Of a stretch of DNA of 53,634 nt, positions 41,157 to 50,117 are shown in pieces. A program made the position numbers and the translations under genes. The notes under the pieces were generated by a model that was given only the letters and a program-made list of their open reading frames with translations, was not told the DNA's origin and ran no database searches. Where the stretch lies: contig CANQEV010000018.1 of assembly GCA_947595925.1 (NCBI GenBank), positions 1 to 53,634 of the forward strand, given 5' to 3'. Origin of the DNA: an uncultured Acetatifactor sp. GTDB taxonomy: Bacteria; Bacillota; Clostridia; Lachnospirales; Lachnospiraceae. Each line of letters starts with the position of its first letter. The stretch's first letter is position 1.

Positions 41157-44126
41157 CTAGCATCGGCATATCTCTTTATAGCTGCAGTATCGGCAAGAAA
41201 TTTCCGCCTTCTCTATTTTTGCCCTTACCGACTCATAGTTATCTTTTAAGACTTCAGCCGCGCCTCCCTTTTCCAGAGCGCTATACATCTTGGCCAGTTG
41301 AACCTCCACATCTTCCGGAAGCCGTGCGTCGTCCTCACCGCCATTAGAGGTGCTGAGAGTCGGAGACAATGCTTTTTTTCCTGTTTCAAAGGGGTAAATA
41401 TATTTCATTTCCTTCAGCTTTACCTTGTTGATCCCTGTTCCGAAATATTCTTCCAGTTTTTTTCTGTTTTCAGCCTGTTTTGCCCAATCCAGCATTGCAA
41501 TGGCATAAACGTGATGCTGAATCTGAGATACCTGGCCCTCATCCTTCTCTTTTTCCAGTTGTTTTTTCATTTTCGAATAATTACCGGTTTTGTAGTCATA
41601 AATCTGAAGCCACAAAGTATGGTCCTCATCCACATATCCGTCAAGCCGGTCTACATATCCTTGAAATTCAATGACAATTCGATCCTCCTCTTTTTCAGCC
41701 TCCAGCTTGTATTCCAATTTATCAAAATAGATCTCACATCCAATTACTTTCTTATATTCCGGTGAATCCTTGATCTCTTTATGCAGGGCTATCGCATATT
41801 CCTCGGCTGCCTTTCGGATCTCCTGCTTTTCCGCGTTCATGACGTACTCGGAAGGATAGGGATTTTTTCTATGGACTTCTTCCAGCGCCTGTTCATAGGC
41901 GGAGTCAAAAATGTCCCTGTCAAAGGCAGTTTCTTCTTTTTCAATGATCGCACGGTTGACATAGCTTTCCATTGTCTCATGGAAGAGAGTTCCCTTCACA
42001 TTGGCTTTCAGCCATTGATCCGGCCGTCTCTCGAAGAACTCGATCTCCGGGATCCTCTCTATATTTTTGTAAACGTAAGACAACGGGCAATATAAAAATT
42101 TGTTTAATGTGCTCGCGCTGAATCTCAGCCGGATTTCGTCTTCTTCCCGGGACTCATCAAGTTGTTCCGGATCCTCGGCCTGTACGTCCGGCTGTGAGGG
42201 ATCCTCCGTCTCCGGCAGCAGCGCATAGCAAAGTTTTCCAATGTCTTTTTCCGTCTTTCCGGCGACGGCCATCAGGTTATGAAACAGAATGGACGGTGCG
42301 ATCTGAAGCATTTTTTCTGTATCATAATAGGCATAGCTGACGGATATGTCCTCCGCCGTCGACCAGGCAAGGGTCTTTTGGAACGCCTCTCGTTTGTCCT
42401 TATTCCGATCCCCGGCAAACTTTATCGTGCCTTCAATAAATTGACCCAGTTCGGCGTCGCTCAATACCGGCGACTCCATCGGCACTTTCTCAACGTTCTC
42501 CCCGGAAAGACCGATCACATATATATGCCTTCTGTCGATCACTTCCAGGCTGCCATAGGGGAGGATACTGACGGCGCCCCCCTCTTCTGATACGCTGCAC
42601 CTGCACTGTTTGAGGATCGACCTGATCAGCGCCACATTTTCTTTCAGGTCCGTGCCGTCGTAAAGGTCCAGAACAGGCGCATACTCCTTCAGCTGATCCA
42701 GCATGACGGAACGTTCCTTGATAATGTCGAGCCTGCCTTTTCCGATTTTCTGTTTTTCTTTTTGGTCCTCGTCCTTTTTGTTTTCAGATTCGACACTTTC
42801 GCTGTTTTCGGCCGTTTGCCCTTCGGCGGTCTGGGCTTTGACCGATCTCGCTTCGGCGGTCTGGGCTTCGACGGTTTCAATGGTCTGCGCTGCGGCGGTT
42901 TGTTCTGCGACAGTCTTATTTTCGTCGGTTTTTCTGTTTCCATGTCCGGAAACCGTATAGTCCCTGACAAACTTCAGAAATTTCCTATAAGTCGTGCCAC
43001 AGGCATCACCATCCTGAAAACATTCGATCAGAGTCTTTAAGAAGTCGAGAAACGGCCGATCCTCCTCCGACAACTCCGCATTATCGTTGAAGAAATCTAC
43101 ATATCTCTGTCTGCCGTAGCCGATGCCTTCTTTCAGAATGTCGCGGTATGCTTTCTTTATCCTCGTGTCCGGAATCCTGAGAGCGGGATTTTCCAGGATC
43201 CCAAAGAGCGTTTCATATGAGAAATCGCTGTCGACAAAATCCAGAAATTCCAGCATGAGGGATACGTATTCCGTTCCGGCGGCGGAATATCCCTCGGAAA
43301 AGACAAACGGGATCCCTGCGCTGTTAAATTCGCCCCGCAGGATATTTTCATACAGCTCGGCGGGATAAATGACAGCCACGTCGTCATACTTCTCATTCTT
43401 CGCTCCGATGGCGGAAATGACGCTGCGCACTTCCTGTTCCGCTCCGTAAGCCTTATAAAATTCATAAGAACCAGACCGGCGGGTTTCCACTTCCAGTTCG
43501 ATCGCTTCCCCGCCCAACACGGTGGTAAACAGGTTGAGGAACTTTTCTTCCAGCAAAGTCAGTTTTTTAGTAAAAAAAAGTCCCAGCTCTGCGCCGGCAA
43601 AGTCAGGTACCATCACTGTCACCCAGGAATCCGGCTGCGCCATTTTTTCCAGGATTTCTATCGCCTTTCTGTAAACCATGACTTCATCCAGTTCCATTTT
43701 TTCCACGAGGCTTTCCTCATAGTTTGAAATGGTCTTCCGAAGTCCTTTGATCTTTGCGTCCCCGCAGGATCGAAACGCCTCCTTTTCCTCGTTGTAACGG
43801 ATCTGATCCACAGAGCTTAATATTTCTTCGGCCGTGCTCAAGTTTATGGACTGCGGATCAAGGAACTGACAATCCGGCCGCTTCAAACACATCAAAAGTC
43901 TCACGGTCTGCATACCGTGGTCCAGGATCCTGTACTGTACGTCCGGCTGATACATCGCCTGATACGCAAGGAGGATCTGGGTCGCCAGCTGTGAGAGAGA
44001 CATTTCCTTCACGCCATAGACCGGCTTTTCCTTCGCATACCTGCGAATGATCTTATTCGTGATGGAAACACGGTCCGTAACCAGAGCTTTTTTTCCTTCC
44101 TGCCTTATAAAATCACAAAAATTCAT
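41157..44126 (-). CDS. AddB-like protein with Fe-S nuclease domain and a repeat linker
   Basis: Encodes 989 residues. The C-terminal nuclease domain is clear: QGYVDRLDGYVDEDHTLWLQ then IYDYKTGNYSK, and QIQHHVYAIAM, with the Fe-S cysteines CPLSYVYKN and the final CRYCSYKEICRC, as in AddB. The N-terminal half resembles an inactive helicase (NFCDFIRQEGKKALVTDRVS), but I see no Walker A motif in it. Between the halves, about residues 410-460, lies a Gln/Thr/Ala/Glu repeat linker (QTAEGQTAE). It lies upstream of the AddA-like gene with a 75-base gap, so they should form a complex. The ATG at 44126 follows GGGGGAG at 10 bases; a longer start has no site. Confidence 0.82.
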   Translation of the reverse strand: MNFCDFIRQEGKKALVTDRVSITNKIIRRYAKEKPVYGVKEMSLSQLATQILLAYQAMYQPDVQYRILDHGMQTVRLLMCLKRPDCQFLDPQSINLSTAEEILSSVDQIRYNEEKEAFRSCGDAKIKGLRKTISNYEESLVEKMELDEVMVYRKAIEILEKMAQPDSWVTVMVPDFAGAELGLFFTKKLTLLEEKFLNLFTTVLGGEAIELEVETRRSGSYEFYKAYGAEQEVRSVISAIGAKNEKYDDVAVIYPAELYENILRGEFNSAGIPFVFSEGYSAAGTEYVSLMLEFLDFVDSDFSYETLFGILENPALRIPDTRIKKAYRDILKEGIGYGRQRYVDFFNDNAELSEEDRPFLDFLKTLIECFQDGDACGTTYRKFLKFVRDYTVSGHGNRKTDENKTVAEQTAAAQTIETVEAQTAEARSVKAQTAEGQTAENSESVESENKKDEDQKEKQKIGKGRLDIIKERSVMLDQLKEYAPVLDLYDGTDLKENVALIRSILKQCRCSVSEEGGAVSILPYGSLEVIDRRHIYVIGLSGENVEKVPMESPVLSDAELGQFIEGTIKFAGDRNKDKREAFQKTLAWSTAEDISVSYAYYDTEKMLQIAPSILFHNLMAVAGKTEKDIGKLCYALLPETEDPSQPDVQAEDPEQLDESREEDEIRLRFSASTLNKFLYCPLSYVYKNIERIPEIEFFERRPDQWLKANVKGTLFHETMESYVNRAIIEKEETAFDRDIFDSAYEQALEEVHRKNPYPSEYVMNAEKQEIRKAAEEYAIALHKEIKDSPEYKKVIGCEIYFDKLEYKLEAEKEEDRIVIEFQGYVDRLDGYVDEDHTLWLQIYDYKTGNYSKMKKQLEKEKDEGQVSQIQHHVYAIAMLDWAKQAENRKKLEEYFGTGINKVKLKEMKYIYPFETGKKALSPTLSTSNGGEDDARLPEDVEVQLAKMYSALEKGGAAEVLKDNYESVRAKIEKAEISCRYCSYKEICRC
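42795..42935 (-). repeat. Degenerate coding repeat in the AddB-like gene
   Basis: Short GCGGT/CGGTCTG-rich words recur (for example TTCGGCGGTCTGGG twice, at about 42824 and 42851), encoding the low-complexity linker. It is in frame and probably prone to length change. Confidence 0.7.
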
Positions 44127-44196
44127 GGTATGTGTACTCCCCCTATGTATCTTATTTGACTTCGCCATTTTTCTTTGTTCAAATAGGTTATGAGCT

Positions 44197-45264
44197 CTAT
44201 ACCTCCAGCTTCATATCCCCATCCCGGATCACGCCTTTCTTCCGCAGAAGCTCGGACACGCCCAGGGCAATCAATCCGGGCAGGACGAAATGCATGATCA
44301 GGATCATGAGAAGGACCGTCCCTGGTGCTTTCCCCTCGGCCACCATCGTCTGGTAGGCGTTGATCTGCCCCACCAGCCCGGCGGTCCCCATGCCGGAACC
44401 CGTGGCGTTGTTGGTCATGTGCAGCAGACAGGTGGAGACCGGTCCCAGAACCGCGGAGGCGACAATGGCGGGAAGCCAGATCACCGGCTTCTTAACGATA
44501 TTGCCGATCTGCAGCATACTGGTGCCAAGGCCCTGGGCCAGAAGGCCGTTGACCTTGTTTTCCCGATAGGAGGCGACGGCAAAGCCCACCATGTTCGCGC
44601 AGCATCCCACCGCTGCGGCTCCCGCGGCGACGCCGTTCAGCCCCAGGATAATGCCGAGGGCCGCGGAACTGATCGGCAGGGTAAGAATGATCCCCATCAG
44701 AACGGAGACAATGATCCCCATAAGGAAGGGGGCCTGCTCGGTCCCCCAGTTGATGACGGAGCCCAGCCAGGTCATAAATCCGGAGATGCCGGGGCCCAGG
44801 AGAAGTCCCACGGCGGAGCCGGATACAATGCAGACAAAGGGCGTCACCAGGATGTCCACTTTTGTCTTTCCGGAGACAAGCCTTCCCATGTAGATGCAGA
44901 CGATAACCGCCAGAAAAGCCCCCAGGGGCTCACCCACACCCGCAAGGACAATATTTCCGTCCACTAAAATGGAGCCCTCCGTTATTTTACCGGCAAAGGC
45001 GCCCACCATGCCGGCGACTCCCGCGGACACCACGGTCAGGGGGCTCGCCTTCAGGCGAAGGGCCGTCCCCACGCCGATGCCGGCTCCGGTGATCACCCCC
45101 GCCGCCTTGCCGATCAAAAACAGGAAGGTTCCGACAGGACCGGGGATCAGGTTCCCGACCTGCTGTATGATGGTTCCGATGATCAGGGTGGCAAACAGCC
45201 CGGCCGCCATGCCGCTCAGTCCATCCACAAAGATTTCTTTCAGTATCGCCTTCAGTTTCTTCAT
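44197..45264 (-). CDS. PfoR-type PTS EIIC-like membrane protein
   Basis: Encodes 355 residues with about nine hydrophobic segments and no EIIA/EIIB domain. Glycine-rich membrane segments are visible (KAAGVITGAGIGVGTALRLK; GVAGMVGAFAGKITEGSI; LPISSAALGIILGLNG; AAAVGCCANMVGFAVASYREN). This is the PTS_EIIC_2/PfoR family, named after the perfringolysin regulator gene region. The transport substrate and the linked PTS proteins are unknown here. Two adjacent in-frame ATGs follow GGAG; the second, 45264, has the better 7-base spacing. A promoter candidate lies at 45358-45385. It flanks the AddB-like gene tail to tail with the island boundary. Confidence 0.8.
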   Translation of the reverse strand: MKKLKAILKEIFVDGLSGMAAGLFATLIIGTIIQQVGNLIPGPVGTFLFLIGKAAGVITGAGIGVGTALRLKASPLTVVSAGVAGMVGAFAGKITEGSILVDGNIVLAGVGEPLGAFLAVIVCIYMGRLVSGKTKVDILVTPFVCIVSGSAVGLLLGPGISGFMTWLGSVINWGTEQAPFLMGIIVSVLMGIILTLPISSAALGIILGLNGVAAGAAAVGCCANMVGFAVASYRENKVNGLLAQGLGTSMLQIGNIVKKPVIWLPAIVASAVLGPVSTCLLHMTNNATGSGMGTAGLVGQINAYQTMVAEGKAPGTVLLMILIMHFVLPGLIALGVSELLRKKGVIRDGDMKLEV

Positions 45265-45357
45265 CATTGTTCTCCTCTGCTTTTTAAACCAAAAAGACAG
45301 CCCTTCCCGGCAAACAAAGCATGGCGGTTTTCCTGCCCGCGAGAAGTTCAAAAGCCA

Positions 45358-45385
45358 AATATACCCGCTTGACGGAATGTTTCAA
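45358..45385 (-). promoter_or_regulatory. Promoter candidate of the PfoR-like gene
   Basis: On the minus strand TTGAAA (45380-45385) and TATATT (45358-45363) are 16 bp apart, about 94 bases before the start. Confidence 0.5.
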
Positions 45386-45470
45386 GCCACTCCCGCTTCA
45401 CCTTGACACACCTGTATTTGCCGCGAAAACCTGTCTATGACAGATCCCTGTGGATATACGGATCCCCTTA

Positions 45471-45833
45471 TTATGCATGCAGTTCTTTCTCAATCACCGC
45501 GATCAGATCATTCGCGCTGAACGGTTTGTTGATGCAGGCGCGGGCCCCCCTCTTCAGCGCTTCGTCGGATACCACCTTCTGTCCCGCCATGGCCGAGCAG
45601 ACCAGCACCTTCGCGTTCCGGTCCAGCTCCATCAGCTTATCAAGCGCCTGCAGGCCGTCCATCTCCGACATCACGATATCCAGGATCACGATGTCCGCCT
45701 TTTCCTCCGCATACTTCTTCAGAAGTTCTTCCCCGGAGGACGCGTGCTCCACGGTATATCCCGCCCGCTTCACGATCTCCGAGATCAAGTCCCTCATAAA
45801 AGAAGAATCGTCCGTCACCAAAATTTTCGCCAT
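45471..45833 (-). CDS. CheY-like single-domain response regulator
   Basis: Encodes 120 residues, a bare receiver domain. The acidic pocket is TDDSSFMRD near the N-terminus, the phospho-acceptor aspartate is in ADIVILDIVMSEMDGL (about residue 53), and the switch residues are in VLVCSAMAGQKVVSDE (Ser/Thr position) and ACINKPFSANDLI (Lys). It lies 54 bases after the HD-GYP regulator gene and is probably co-transcribed, so both may respond to one kinase. There is no chemotaxis gene near. Whether it binds a motor or another partner cannot be seen. Confidence 0.88.
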   Translation of the reverse strand: MAKILVTDDSSFMRDLISEIVKRAGYTVEHASSGEELLKKYAEEKADIVILDIVMSEMDGLQALDKLMELDRNAKVLVCSAMAGQKVVSDEALKRGARACINKPFSANDLIAVIEKELHA

Positions 45834-45887
45834 ATTTTTTTACCTCTCGCTCCATATTTCCCCGCAGCAAGCGGGGCTTTGCTGCAG

Positions 45888-46961
45888 TCACTCATCCATC
45901 TGCTGATCCGCCATCTTTTCAAACTTTGTCCGTACCCTTGCAAAGCAGTCCAGAAGTTTCGGAGAAAAGATGCCGCACTGGCCCTCCTGGATCATGCGGA
46001 ACGCCTCGTCCTTCGAATAGGCCTTCTTGTAACATCTCTCGTTCACCAGGGCGTCGTACACGTCCGCCAGGGACACGATCTGCGCCGCAATCGGGATCTC
46101 ATCTTCCTTCAGCCCATCTGGGTAGCCCCGTCCGTCATACCGCTCGTGATGATAGCGGGCGATCTCACTGCTGACCTCCGCATACTCCTTATCCCACACC
46201 GTCTTTACCTTCTGGATCAGCTCATACCCCTTGCTGGAGTGCTGCTTCATGATGGCAAATTCTTCCGCGGTAAGACGCCCGGGCTTTAAAAGAATATTGT
46301 CGGGGATTGCGATCTTTCCGATATCGTGCAGGGCGCTGGCCGAGGTGATGACCTGGATCTTCTCCGGGGTCAGGCCGTACTCCTTATACCGTTTCATCAT
46401 CTCCGTGGCGAGTATCTTCGTATATCCCTTTACCCGGAAGATATGCTCTCCGCTCTCTAAATCCCGGGACTCCACCACGGAACCCAGGATATCTATGATG
46501 TCGCCGTTGCGTTTTTTCAGTTTCTGGGCATAGCGGGTGATCGCCTGGGTCTGCTGCCGCACTTTCCCCTCGAGATGATTCTTATAGGAAAAGAGCTCCG
46601 CGGCGTTGTCCACCCGTTTCCGCACGATGGCGGTATTGAAAGGTTTCCTGACAAAATCCGACGCCCCCAGGTCAAGACACTTCTGTTCAATGGGTTCCGA
46701 CTGTTCCCCGCTGATCACCAGCACCGGTACCGTGTCGAACCACTTTTTTTCAGTAAAAGTCTTCAATACCTGATATCCGTCCATCTTAGGCATGACAAGA
46801 TCAAGAAGGACAACCGCCACTTCCTTATAATGATCGTCCATAAAGGAGATGGCCTCTTCGCCGTCCGAAGCCTCATTTATGACATATGTGTCGTTTAACA
46901 TCTCCGCCAGAATCGCGCGGTTCATCTCGACATCATCGACTATCAGTACGCTCTTTTTCAC
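45888..46961 (-). CDS. Response regulator with HD-GYP domain
   Basis: Encodes 357 residues. A receiver domain (about 1-125: VLIVDDVEMNR, VVLLDLVMPKMDGYQVL with the phospho-acceptor, FVRKPF) precedes a HD-GYP phosphodiesterase domain (SGEHIFRVKGYTKILA; ALHDIGKIAIPDNILLK; HHERYDGRGYPDGLKEDEIP). The HD, HHE and GYP residues are complete. Such proteins hydrolyse cyclic di-GMP after phosphorylation. The start is a GTG at 46961 (GAGGGAG upstream, MKKSVLIVDD), so expression may be lower. A 15-bp palindrome lies 28 bases upstream. It is followed by the CheY-like gene. Confidence 0.9.
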   Translation of the reverse strand: MKKSVLIVDDVEMNRAILAEMLNDTYVINEASDGEEAISFMDDHYKEVAVVLLDLVMPKMDGYQVLKTFTEKKWFDTVPVLVISGEQSEPIEQKCLDLGASDFVRKPFNTAIVRKRVDNAAELFSYKNHLEGKVRQQTQAITRYAQKLKKRNGDIIDILGSVVESRDLESGEHIFRVKGYTKILATEMMKRYKEYGLTPEKIQVITSASALHDIGKIAIPDNILLKPGRLTAEEFAIMKQHSSKGYELIQKVKTVWDKEYAEVSSEIARYHHERYDGRGYPDGLKEDEIPIAAQIVSLADVYDALVNERCYKKAYSKDEAFRMIQEGQCGIFSPKLLDCFARVRTKFEKMADQQMDE

Positions 46962-46988
46962 GATGTCTTTCTCCCTCTCATGAATTTA

Positions 46989-47003
46989 GGTATAGTATAT
47001 ACC
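46989..47003 (-). promoter_or_regulatory. Palindrome upstream of the HD-GYP gene
   Basis: GGTATA-GTA-TATACC is a perfect 15-bp inverted repeat. It contains a TATACT hexamer on the minus strand that could serve as a -10 box, with no convincing -35 at the right distance. Confidence 0.4.
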
Positions 47004-47035
47004 TTTTTGTCGGATTTGGGAATAGGAAACTCAAT

Positions 47036-47794
47036 TTAAAAGTAATTCATCCGATTCCCATAGGGAAAACTCTGCATCAGCCGGAGCTTGAAGAGATTGT
47101 TTTCGTGCTTTCTGTCGATCAGCGCCTTTGTCTCCGGATCTTCGCAGACGCCGGTCCGGATATAGCGGTCCAGAACTGCGTAGGTAAAGCCAAGATTGTC
47201 CTCGTCCGTCTTTCCGCACAGGCCGTCCGATGGCGCCTTATCCACCAGCTGCGCGGGAAGTCCCAGATAGCGTCCGATGGCTTTGACTTCCGTCACCGTC
47301 AGGTTGGCCAGGGGGCTTACGTCCCCGGCAGCGTCGCCATACTTCGTGGAGTAGCCCACCCAGTCTTCCGAAAGATTACAGGTATTGATCACTCTGCCGT
47401 TCACGCTCTGGCTGACGGCGTAGAGGGTGGTCATACGGATCCTTGGGGGCATGTTGATCGTCGTCTGGGAGCTGAGATCGCCAAAATCCGACGCCTTGGA
47501 GATGCTCTCCTTCAATGCGTCCACCGCCGCGCCGATATTGACCACGATGTGCCGGATTCCCAGGGTGCTGCACAGAAGCTCTGCATCGCTGATGTCGCTC
47601 TGCTCGTGATTTGGCATGAGCACGCCCACCACCTGGTCCTTCCCCAGGGCCCTCGCGCAAAGCGCCGCTACGACGCTGCTGTCCTTTCCTCCGGAAATGC
47701 CGACTATCGCGCGGCAATCCTTCCCGTTTTCCTCAAACCAATCCTGAATCCACTCCACCAGATCCGCCGTCACCTTTTCCACATCGAAATTCAT
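47036..47794 (-). CDS. nadE: NH3-dependent NAD+ synthetase
   Basis: Encodes 252 residues, the single-domain ammonia-dependent type. The PP-loop is AIVGISGGKDSSVVAALCA near residue 30. Other hallmarks are VGVLMPNHEQSDISDAELL, RIRMTTLYAVSQSVNGRVI, CNLSEDWVGYSTKYGDAAGD, and PLANLTVTEVKAIGRYLGLP. It amidates deamido-NAD to NAD as the last step of NAD synthesis. It is the final gene of nrtR-pncA-pncB-nadD-nadE, separated from nadD by about 190 bp of 17-bp repeats. There is no glutaminase domain, so it should use free ammonia. AAAGGAGGAGG precedes the ATG. Confidence 0.94.
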   Translation of the reverse strand: MNFDVEKVTADLVEWIQDWFEENGKDCRAIVGISGGKDSSVVAALCARALGKDQVVGVLMPNHEQSDISDAELLCSTLGIRHIVVNIGAAVDALKESISKASDFGDLSSQTTINMPPRIRMTTLYAVSQSVNGRVINTCNLSEDWVGYSTKYGDAAGDVSPLANLTVTEVKAIGRYLGLPAQLVDKAPSDGLCGKTDEDNLGFTYAVLDRYIRTGVCEDPETKALIDRKHENNLFKLRLMQSFPYGNRMNYF

Positions 47795-47862
47795 TGCCTC
47801 CTCCTTTCACCCCGCGATTTTCATGCGGGATTTTCCTGCCCGGAATCTGTTCCTTCCCTGCT

Positions 47863-47980
47863 ATGTTCGTTTTCTGTCCATGGTCGTTTCCTGTCCATGG
47901 TCATTTTCTATCCATGTTCATTTCCTGCCCATGTTCATTTCCTGTCTATGTTCGTTTTCTGTCTGGTTCGTTTCTTGTCT
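47863..47980. repeat. 17-bp minisatellite between nadE and nadD
   Basis: Seven units, six of 17 bp and a last of 16, for example ATGTTCGTTTTCTGTCC, ATGGTCGTTTCCTGTCC and ATGTTCATTTCCTGCCC, one after another. Substitutions are mostly transitions. A further degenerate unit runs into the nadD stop at 47985. The length is not a multiple of three and no reading frame with a ribosome site crosses it. Confidence 0.9.
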
Positions 47981-47984
47981 TTGT

Positions 47985-48602
47985 TTATTCTCCGTCCCTG
48001 CTCTTTTCCCGGAAATACCGGTACACGTTCTCCGGCATCTGATCCCTCGCCCTCTCCAGTTCCCCGGCAAGGAATGCCTCCCGGATCTGCGTAGCCGACA
48101 CGTTCTGGGTCTCCTCCTGCATCGGAAGCTCCTGAAAGTGATCCAGATATCTGTTCACCAGCTCCGTGGCCGCATCCCGCAGGCGCACGTTCCCCCTGGT
48201 ACAGATCAGGAACCTGTTTTCCCGCAGCAGTTCCTCCCCCCGATACCATTTCTGAAGTTCACCCAGCTTATCCATGCCCATGCAGATCACGACCTCTTTT
48301 CCCCGGTCCTTATAATACTGCACCGTATAGTAGGTCTTTCCGTCTACGATCCCATCCACTTCCAATGTATCCACCCGGAACCCCAGAGGTTCCACCGCCT
48401 CCCTGAGGAGCCGGACCCGGTCCCCGTCCGAAAGCCTGTTGCGCCGGTCCAGGTTCTTCCAGGAGTGCAGGAACCTTCCATTGCTGGGGATATACACGAC
48501 GTCCGATTCAGGCAGCGCCTTCCTCACGGCCTTCCCCATATTCACATGCGCCGTCGTCACCGGATTAAAGGTGCCAAAGAGCAAAACCGTTTCTCCCGCC
48601 AT
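47985..48602 (-). CDS. nadD: Nicotinate-nucleotide adenylyltransferase
   Basis: Encodes 205 residues. The nucleotidyltransferase motif is FGTFNPVTTAHVNMGKAV (GxFxPxxxxH) at residue 9, and the second motif is VSATQIREAFLAGE (TxxR region). DGKTYYTVQYYKDRG and VICMGMDKLGELQKWY match NadD. It transfers AMP to nicotinate mononucleotide to give deamido-NAD. The ribosome site is weak (GGAGAACG), so translation probably depends on pncB, whose stop lies 6 bases upstream. NadD is usually placed with other genes in Clostridia; here it is part of the NAD set. A nicotinamide-nucleotide-using variant is less likely. Confidence 0.88.
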   Translation of the reverse strand: MAGETVLLFGTFNPVTTAHVNMGKAVRKALPESDVVYIPSNGRFLHSWKNLDRRNRLSDGDRVRLLREAVEPLGFRVDTLEVDGIVDGKTYYTVQYYKDRGKEVVICMGMDKLGELQKWYRGEELLRENRFLICTRGNVRLRDAATELVNRYLDHFQELPMQEETQNVSATQIREAFLAGELERARDQMPENVYRYFREKSRDGE

Positions 48603-48608
48603 AAGTCT

Positions 48609-49814
48609 TTAATCGTTCTCCATTCTCCAGGCGATGCACCTCCTGAGATAGTGCTCGTACGCCGGGTTCTTGCACATTCCCTTTCCGGGAGTATCCGAAA
48701 TCTTCGCCACGTCCATGCCGTTGCAGAGGGTGGTCTTCATCACGATGTTCAGCGCGGGCACACAGGTATCGTTGGAAAGATAAGTGCCGATGCCAAAAGC
48801 CACCTTGCAGCGGTCGTGAAAATACGCATAGATGGCGCTTGCCCGCTCAAAGTCCAGACTGTCGCTGAAGAGCAGGGTCTTGGTTTTTGGATCGATTCCC
48901 AGGGCTTCATAATGGCGGATCATCTTATCCCCCCACTCCATGGGGTCGCCGCTGTCATGCCGCACGCCGCTGAACAGAGTGGAATAGGTCAGCTGAAAAT
49001 CTTTCAGGAAACAGTCCGTGGTAATGGCGTCCGTCAGCGCGGTTCCGTTTAAGACCCCGTATTCCTTTACCCAGGCGTCCAGGGAATACCAGTTGGAATA
49101 GGCGGGATTGTGTTTGTGATTACCCTGCCCCACGCACATGATCCACTCATGGGCCATGGTGCCCACCGGGGTGATCCCGTATTTCTTCGCCAGATACACA
49201 TTGGAAGTCCCCACAAAGCAGGAGCCCTGCATGGCTGCCTTGGAAAGCTCCCGCACCGCCAGCTCCTGTGCCTCAGCGGAAAGCCTCCTGCGCAGGCCGA
49301 ACTCCGAAAAGTTGCCGAGCCTGTATTTTCCGCTCTCCAGCCACCCCAGCTTTTCCGCCAGTTTTTCCCTAAAACTTTCCATAAGCATATTATAGTCGTA
49401 TGCCATGCGGAAATATACTTCGTTTACAATGGCCAGGGTCGGAATCTCATACATGGAGGTGTTCAGCCAGGTCCCACGAGTCTCGATCCTGAGACCGCTC
49501 GGCTCTTCCTCGGAATATACGATCTCAAAATCTTCAAAGCGCGGGTGCCAGAGTCTCAGGAAGTCCACATAAGAACCCTTGATCCACTTGATGTTCTCCA
49601 GATAATCCAGCTCCTCCTCCGTAAAGTAAAGCTGGCAGTATGCCCGGATCTGCTCCCGGATCTCCTCCACCATCTCCCTTGTAAACTTTACGTCCTCGTT
49701 CCGGCACTTAAAAGTCCAGGTCGTCTTGTAATCCGAAAACTGATGATAGATCGCCTGCCCCATGGAAAACTTGTAGGCGTCCGTTTCCAGCAAACTGTTA
49801 ATGATCCGTTCCAT
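48609..49814 (-). CDS. pncB: Nicotinate phosphoribosyltransferase
   Basis: Encodes 401 residues, the PncB length. It joins nicotinic acid with PRPP, using ATP, to make nicotinate mononucleotide (Preiss-Handler pathway). Signature segments are LLETDAYKFSMGQAIYHQF at the start, GTWLNTSMYEIPTLAIVNEV, GTMAHEWIMCVGQGNHKHN (with the phosphorylated histidine region), FSGVRHDSGDPMEWGDKMI and SLDFERASAIYAYF. It follows pncA by 303 bases, which hold weak repeats, and precedes nadD. AAAGGAGGAAAAGAGG lies before the ATG at 49814. Confidence 0.94.
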   Translation of the reverse strand: MERIINSLLETDAYKFSMGQAIYHQFSDYKTTWTFKCRNEDVKFTREMVEEIREQIRAYCQLYFTEEELDYLENIKWIKGSYVDFLRLWHPRFEDFEIVYSEEEPSGLRIETRGTWLNTSMYEIPTLAIVNEVYFRMAYDYNMLMESFREKLAEKLGWLESGKYRLGNFSEFGLRRRLSAEAQELAVRELSKAAMQGSCFVGTSNVYLAKKYGITPVGTMAHEWIMCVGQGNHKHNPAYSNWYSLDAWVKEYGVLNGTALTDAITTDCFLKDFQLTYSTLFSGVRHDSGDPMEWGDKMIRHYEALGIDPKTKTLLFSDSLDFERASAIYAYFHDRCKVAFGIGTYLSNDTCVPALNIVMKTTLCNGMDVAKISDTPGKGMCKNPAYEHYLRRCIAWRMEND

Positions 49815-50117
49815 CCTCTTTTCCTCCTTTACACTGTCCGGCTGTTTCCCGCAGGTGATCTGCGGAAGGCCGCCGGGACTGGGCCTGAGCGTTCTCTTGT
49901 TTAAGACTCCGACGAGGGCGGCATGAGCGTCCTTGGTTTAAGGTTTCAACGGGCCTCTGAAACAAGGTTTCTTTTCGTGCCGCTTGTCTTGCCGCCTCAA
50001 AATCTCTCCCCTGCTTTTTCCTTTTGTTCACTGCCGTGGAATCTCTGGGTGCATTCTTCTGAAACCTGCTGCGGCTGAATCATCTCTCTGTATTTCTTCC
50101 TAATATCGCTATCGCAG
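49815..50117. repeat. 303-bp interval between pncA and pncB with weak repeats
   Basis: Two imperfect copies with a period near 38 bp are visible (TGAGCG...CTTGTTTAAG near 49886 and TGAGCG...TTGGTTTAAG near 49924), with GAAACAAGGTTTC at about 49979. No promoter or convincing gene was found; a possible GTG ORF there has no ribosome site. Confidence 0.4.

Noticed and set aside
47863..47980. CRISPR array
   Set aside because: Units are 17 bp, adjacent without spacers and diverged from each other; no cas gene is present. The same applies to 51874-51992.
49798..50031. A 77-residue basic ORF between pncA and pncB
   Set aside because: No ATG, no ribosome site, low-complexity residues derived from the repeat-like DNA, and overlap with the pncB start.
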